NCBI RefSeq assembly: GCF_001686925.1
Contig: NZ_LVEN01000042.1
Coordinates: 186,001 to 250,000, forward strand
Length of the DNA stretch: 64,000 nucleotides
Direction: 5' to 3'
Source of the DNA: Flavobacterium piscis
Lineage (GTDB): Bacteria; Bacteroidota; Bacteroidia; Flavobacteriales; Flavobacteriaceae
Each line of letters opens with the position of its first letter. Position 1 is the stretch's first letter. Below the pieces are notes generated by a model. That model was not told where the DNA came from. It made no database searches and worked only from the letters and a program-made list of their open reading frames with translations. The position numbers and the translations under genes are program-made. This document shows, in pieces, positions 60,646 through 64,000 of the stretch.

Positions 60646-61425
60646 TTAGAATTTAGAGAACAATTGTTCCATTTTTTCTTTTTCTTCTTCAGCTAATGCG
60701 CTGTCAACTAAAATTCTTCCAGAGTGCTCATCAGTAATGATTTTCTTTCTAGAAGCGATTTCTACCTGAGTTTGAGGCGGAATTGTAAAGAATGATCCTG
60801 CAGATGCTCCTCTTTCGATAGATACAACAGCTAATCCGTTACGAACACTAGTTCTGATTCTAGTATAAGCAGCTAATAATCTTTCTTCGATCTGAGCAGA
60901 GAACTCAGCTGATTTCTCAGATAAGAAGATTTCTTCTTTTTGAGTTTCAGCCATAATAGCATCTAATTCAGATTTTTTATGTTTTAAGTGAGAACTTTTA
61001 GCGTCAAGTTTTTCTTTTAAGTTAGAAGTAACTTCTTTCTTATGTTCGATAGAAGCTTTCATTTCTTTGATTTGCTTTTCAGCCAATTGAATTTCTAATT
61101 CCTGAAATTCAACCTCTTTAGTCAAAGAATTAAATTCTCTGTTATTACGAACTGATTCTTGTTGTTTTGTGTATTTTTTGATAACCTCTTTGTGCTCATC
61201 AATAGCATTTTTCTTTGCTTTGATAAGATCTTCAATAACCTCAAGTTCACTTTTCAGTTTCTCTGAACGCGTGCTTAAACCTGCAACTTCATCTTCTAGA
61301 TCTTCCACTTCTAATGGAAGTTCTCCTCTCACGTTTCTGATTTCGTCAATTCTAGAGTCAATAAGCTGTAAATCGTATATTGCTCTTAACTTGTCCTCAA
61401 CACTTAATTCTTTCGTATTCGCCAT
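60646..61425 (-). CDS. Coiled-coil protein of the zinc-ribbon family, zinc cysteines lost
   Basis: The 259-residue protein is largely coiled coil (about 15-185) and ends in a C-terminal region that matches the zinc ribbon family. In family members the ribbon reads CxxC twice around IPPQ and GRILVD. Here the corresponding positions are GASAGSFFTIPPQTQ and TDEHSGRILVD, so all four cysteines are replaced. The fold may persist without metal. The gene follows the Nif3-like gene by 3 bases and the two are probably cotranscribed. Confidence 0.87.
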   Translation of the reverse strand: MANTKELSVEDKLRAIYDLQLIDSRIDEIRNVRGELPLEVEDLEDEVAGLSTRSEKLKSELEVIEDLIKAKKNAIDEHKEVIKKYTKQQESVRNNREFNSLTKEVEFQELEIQLAEKQIKEMKASIEHKKEVTSNLKEKLDAKSSHLKHKKSELDAIMAETQKEEIFLSEKSAEFSAQIEERLLAAYTRIRTSVRNGLAVVSIERGASAGSFFTIPPQTQVEIASRKKIITDEHSGRILVDSALAEEEKEKMEQLFSKF

Positions 61426-61428
61426 ATT

Positions 61429-62523
61429 CTATAAGTACTTAACTGGATTTGTATTTTCTTCTGATAAAATGATGGCAAAATTAAGGATTTTTTTTCGAAG
61501 ATAATCAACAATATAGTTTTTTGTATAGCGTTCACTCTCAAAATGACCAATATCGGCTAAAAGTAGTCGATTTTCTGCTTCATAAAACTGATGGTATTTT
61601 AAATCTGCCGTCAAAAAAGCATCGGCTCCAGCCTGAATTGCATTTTTTATGGCGAAACTTCCTGAGCCTCCCAGAACGGCAACTTTCTTGATTTTTTTTC
61701 CTGTAAAGACCGAATGGCGAATTCCGTCGGCAATCATTTTATCTTTTACGAAAAGCAGAAAATCTTTTTCATCCATTTCGGTTTCAAATTCACCAATCAT
61801 TCCTAAACCAATATTTTGATGGGCGTTTTGTAAATCATACACTTCGTAAGCTACTTCTTCGTAGATATGATTGGCAAAAAGTGCTTTCAGGACTTTAGAT
61901 TGTAAATGTTTTTCGAAAACAACTTCAATTTTTATTTCGCGTCCTGTATGCAATTTCCCTTGTTCTCCAACTACAGGATTGCTGTTTTCATTTCCCTGAA
62001 AAGTAAAAAAACCTTCAGTATTAAAACTGCAATTGTCATAATTACCAATCGTTCCGGCCCCAGCTTCAAACATAGCGTTTCGAACCTTATCAGAGTTATC
62101 AGGAGTCGTATAAGTAACTAGTTTTTTGATAAAACCTTGTTTCGGAATTAAAACTCTGGTATTTGTTAAGCCTAAAGCATCGCAAAATATTTTATTAACT
62201 CCCGCCGAATGATTATCTAAAGCTGTGTGAACCGCATAAATAGCAATATCATTTTTGATGGCTTTCAGGATTGCGCGCTCGACATAATTTTTACCCGTAA
62301 TTTTTTTAATTCCGGAGAATAAAATCGGGTGAAAGCAAACTACCAGATTGCAGCTTTTTGCAATAGCTTCATCAATTACATTTTCTAAAGCATCATGACA
62401 AACTAAAACTCCCGTACTGTCAGTTTCAGCATCGCCAACTAAAAGGCCAACATTGTCAAAATCTTCGGCGTAAGCCAAAGGTGCCATTTCTTCGAGAACT
62501 GCTAATATTTCTTTGATTTTCAT
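61429..62523 (-). CDS. Nif3-like dinuclear metal center protein
   Basis: The 364-residue protein is the long form, with an inserted domain (about 125-240) between the two halves. The metal-binding motifs are VVCFHPILFSGIKKI and IYAVHTALDNHSAGVN near the N-terminus, and DIGHFESERY near the C-terminus. Family members are hexameric, bind two metals, and are often annotated as GTP cyclohydrolase-like; the activity is not well established. It is the first gene before the coiled-coil protein. Confidence 0.9.
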   Translation of the reverse strand: MKIKEILAVLEEMAPLAYAEDFDNVGLLVGDAETDSTGVLVCHDALENVIDEAIAKSCNLVVCFHPILFSGIKKITGKNYVERAILKAIKNDIAIYAVHTALDNHSAGVNKIFCDALGLTNTRVLIPKQGFIKKLVTYTTPDNSDKVRNAMFEAGAGTIGNYDNCSFNTEGFFTFQGNENSNPVVGEQGKLHTGREIKIEVVFEKHLQSKVLKALFANHIYEEVAYEVYDLQNAHQNIGLGMIGEFETEMDEKDFLLFVKDKMIADGIRHSVFTGKKIKKVAVLGGSGSFAIKNAIQAGADAFLTADLKYHQFYEAENRLLLADIGHFESERYTKNYIVDYLRKKILNFAIILSEENTNPVKYL

Positions 62524-62672
62524 TATTTTTTGTTTCAGGTTTGTTTTGTTTCAAGTTTCAGGTTATTGTAGTGCATGAAAATTCGAAATGTGAAAACAAA
62601 TTAACGAATAAAAATATACTTTTTTAAGTTGTATATTCTCAAAGCAATTTTTTTAGTATAATAATTGATACT

Positions 62673-62717
62673 ATTAGTATATAGTATTTATACTAATATT
62701 TGATTTTCGTATATTTG
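62673..62717 (+). promoter_or_regulatory. Promoter and operator of the toxin-antitoxin operon
   Basis: ATTAGTATA-N7-TATACTAAT (62673-62697) is a perfect 9-base dyad. It is followed by the -7 element TATATTTG at 62710-62717. An additional half site TTAGTATA lies at 62653-62660. The position fits autorepression by the antitoxin complex. Confidence 0.6.
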
Positions 62718-62736
62718 TAATTCTAAATCATAAGTC

Positions 62737-62979
62737 ATGACTACAATAAAAATTAACGAGCAAACGAAGACAGGAAAAGCATTTATGGCGATGTTTGAAG
62801 CTTTTTTTAAAGGTGTAGAAGGTATTGAGATCGTTGAGCCAGTTTATGGACAGGTTAATGAAGAGCCAAGTATTTATAGTTCTGAATTTATTGAAAAAGT
62901 TAAAAGAGCAGAAGAGAATATTAGACAAGGAAAAACAACTAGGTTAAATCCAGATGATATATGGGGAAGTATTTTGTAG
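62737..62979 (+). CDS. Antitoxin (DUF2683-like) of a YoeB-type pair
   Basis: The 80-residue protein has a basic N-terminus (MTTIKINEQTKTGKAFMAMF) and an acidic middle (EGIEIVEPVYG), and ends NPDDIWGSIL. Sequence and context (overlap with the toxin gene by 19 bases) indicate the antitoxin. It resembles a DUF2683-like antitoxin rather than the YefM type. It probably represses its own promoter. Confidence 0.8.
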   Translation: MTTIKINEQTKTGKAFMAMFEAFFKGVEGIEIVEPVYGQVNEEPSIYSSEFIEKVKRAEENIRQGKTTRLNPDDIWGSIL

Positions 62980-63242
62980 AATTTGATGATATTGCTCGTA
63001 AAGATTTGAAAAATCACTATAAGTCAGGAAATAAAGCTACCATAAAAAAGATCGAAAAAATACTTTTAGAATTAACTGAAACCCCTTTTTTTGGAGAAGG
63101 ACAACCAGAGGAATTGAAATATAATTTTAATGGGTATTGGTCTAGAAGAATTAATCAAAAAGACCGAATGATTTATCGTGTAGAAGAAGAAATTGTGACC
63201 GTTATTATAGTTTCTGCGATGGGACATTATTCCGATAAATAA
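62961..63242 (+). CDS. Txe/YoeB family addiction module toxin
   Basis: The 93-residue protein belongs to the RelE fold. Recognition points are FVEFDDIARKDLKNHYKS, FNGYWSRRINQKDRMIYRVE and the C-terminal GHYSDK, where the conserved His of YoeB toxins lies. Such toxins cleave mRNA at the ribosome. The gene overlaps the antitoxin gene by 19 bases. Four bases after its stop lpxK begins, so the module is fused to a lipid A gene transcript. Confidence 0.9.
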   Translation: MGKYFVEFDDIARKDLKNHYKSGNKATIKKIEKILLELTETPFFGEGQPEELKYNFNGYWSRRINQKDRMIYRVEEEIVTVIIVSAMGHYSDK

Positions 63243-63246
63243 CTTT

Positions 63247-64000
63247 ATGAAATTACTTCGAATACTACTTTTCCCGTTTGCCGTTTTATATGGATTCATT
63301 ACTTCGATAAGAAATTTTCTTTTTGATAAAGGAATTCTTAAATCGACTTCATTTAATATTCCTGTAATAGCTGTTGGAAACTTAAGCGTTGGCGGAACTG
63401 GGAAAACACCTCAAATAGAATATTTAATCAGGTTATTATCTGATAAATATAAAATTGCCACTTTAAGCCGGGGTTACAAACGTAAATCTGAAGGTTTTGT
63501 TTTGGCCGATATGACTTCAAATGCTGAAATTCTGGGCGATGAACCATTTCAGTTTTATCAAAAATTCCCCAATGTTCAGGTCGCGGTTGATGCCAACAGA
63601 ACAAACGGGATAATACAATTGCTTTCGCAGAATGAAAAGCCTCAGGTTGTTTTATTAGATGATGCTTACCAGCACCGAAAAGTAAAAGCGGGTTTCTATA
63701 TTTTATTGAGTTCATACGGTGATTTGTATGCAGATGATTTTATGCTGCCAACCGGAAATCTTCGCGAGAGCAGAAGCGGAGCCAATAGGGCAAACATTAT
63801 AATTGTCACGAAATGCCCTAAAGATTTATCAGATACAGAACAAGCAGAAATTCGTTTGAAATTGAAATTGACTTGTTCGCAGCAAGTCTATTTTACTTTT
63901 ATCGATTATGATGATTCTATTTACGGTGAAAATAAAAAAATAGCTGTAAATGAAATTAAATCAGAACCAAAATTACTTATTGCAGGAATTGCAAAACCAA
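63247..64000 (+). CDS. lpxK: Tetraacyldisaccharide 4'-kinase, C-terminus cut by window edge
   Basis: An open frame from ATG 63247 gives about 251 residues to the edge. It starts with a membrane anchor (LLRILLFPFAVLYGFITSI). The Walker A-like VGNLSVGGTGKTPQIEYL follows, then SRGYKRK, DEPFQF and DDAYQHRKV, the LpxK signature. The enzyme phosphorylates the lipid A disaccharide at the 4' position. No promoter fits into the four bases after the toxin gene, so expression probably starts upstream of the antitoxin. Confidence 0.93.
   Translation, partial: MKLLRILLFPFAVLYGFITSIRNFLFDKGILKSTSFNIPVIAVGNLSVGGTGKTPQIEYLIRLLSDKYKIATLSRGYKRKSEGFVLADMTSNAEILGDEPFQFYQKFPNVQVAVDANRTNGIIQLLSQNEKPQVVLLDDAYQHRKVKAGFYILLSSYGDLYADDFMLPTGNLRESRSGANRANIIIVTKCPKDLSDTEQAEIRLKLKLTCSQQVYFTFIDYDDSIYGENKKIAVNEIKSEPKLLIAGIAKP

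Noticed and set aside
1..64000. CRISPR array, insertion sequence or prophage
   Set aside because: No regularly spaced direct repeats, transposase, integrase or phage structural genes were seen. The palindromic repeats are dispersed and not array-like.

Overview
The window comes from an AT-rich Bacteroidota genome, most likely a Flavobacterium. The evidence is the gene content: SusC/SusD, PorV/PorQ-type and HmuY proteins, S9 peptidases, an msrA/msrB pair and a PTPS-II-type pterin synthase. Promoters of the form TAnnTTTG, typical of this phylum, recur, and Shine-Dalgarno sequences are weak. I see no rRNA, prophage, insertion sequence or CRISPR array. Most of the window is ordinary chromosome. 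The accessory material is intergenic repeats, one toxin-antitoxin pair, one GIY-YIG gene, a P450 locus and a polysaccharide-acetylation-type locus.

Layout. 1-4057: DUF4105 membrane protein (cut by the left edge), PorV-like outer-membrane protein, pssA and a GH25 lysozyme. 4103-7331 (minus): a compact run kdsD-tatC-AhpD-like-lptB-DUF5808, linking Kdo precursor synthesis, Tat secretion and LPS export. 7419-12867: recQ without its zinc cysteines, a FAD oxidoreductase and two proteins of unknown function. 12975-15778 (minus): exported aminopeptidase P and an exported msrB-msrA pair. 16074-18841: idi, a mammalian-type 6-pyruvoyl-tetrahydropterin synthase, a BCP peroxiredoxin, manA and a small conserved protein. 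18920-19139: two identical tRNA-Thr(TGT) genes, each with its own terminator. 19454-30592: membrane and lipoproteins, htpG, an OmpA-like protein, an ABC ATPase, an S9 peptidase, fabH, a GIY-YIG protein lying among palindromic repeats, and cutC. 30684-44392: four outer-membrane uptake functions: a TonB-dependent beta-barrel receptor, a SusC/SusD pair without enzymes, and a divergent heme locus (DUF6607 / TonB receptor / HmuY). 44594-49179: SGNH, SGNH+LysM and MBOAT genes, overlapping or abutting, probably for acylation of an envelope polymer. 49399-56669: ffh, folD, a membrane protein with a winged-helix regulator and a DUF4173-like membrane protein sharing an operator, corA and rluF. 56857-60289: a monooxygenase-P450 pair divergent from an internally duplicated HTH regulator, then an alpha/beta hydrolase. 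60646-64000: a Nif3 and coiled-coil pair, a toxin-antitoxin pair and lpxK (cut by the right edge).

The most interesting unexplained material is non-coding. It includes a three-armed structured element at 51815-51947, a covarying pair of small hairpins at 52015-52091, palindromes around the GIY-YIG gene, several families of intergenic dyads, and a shared ACTTTG-N5-CAAAGT operator that defines a small candidate regulon.
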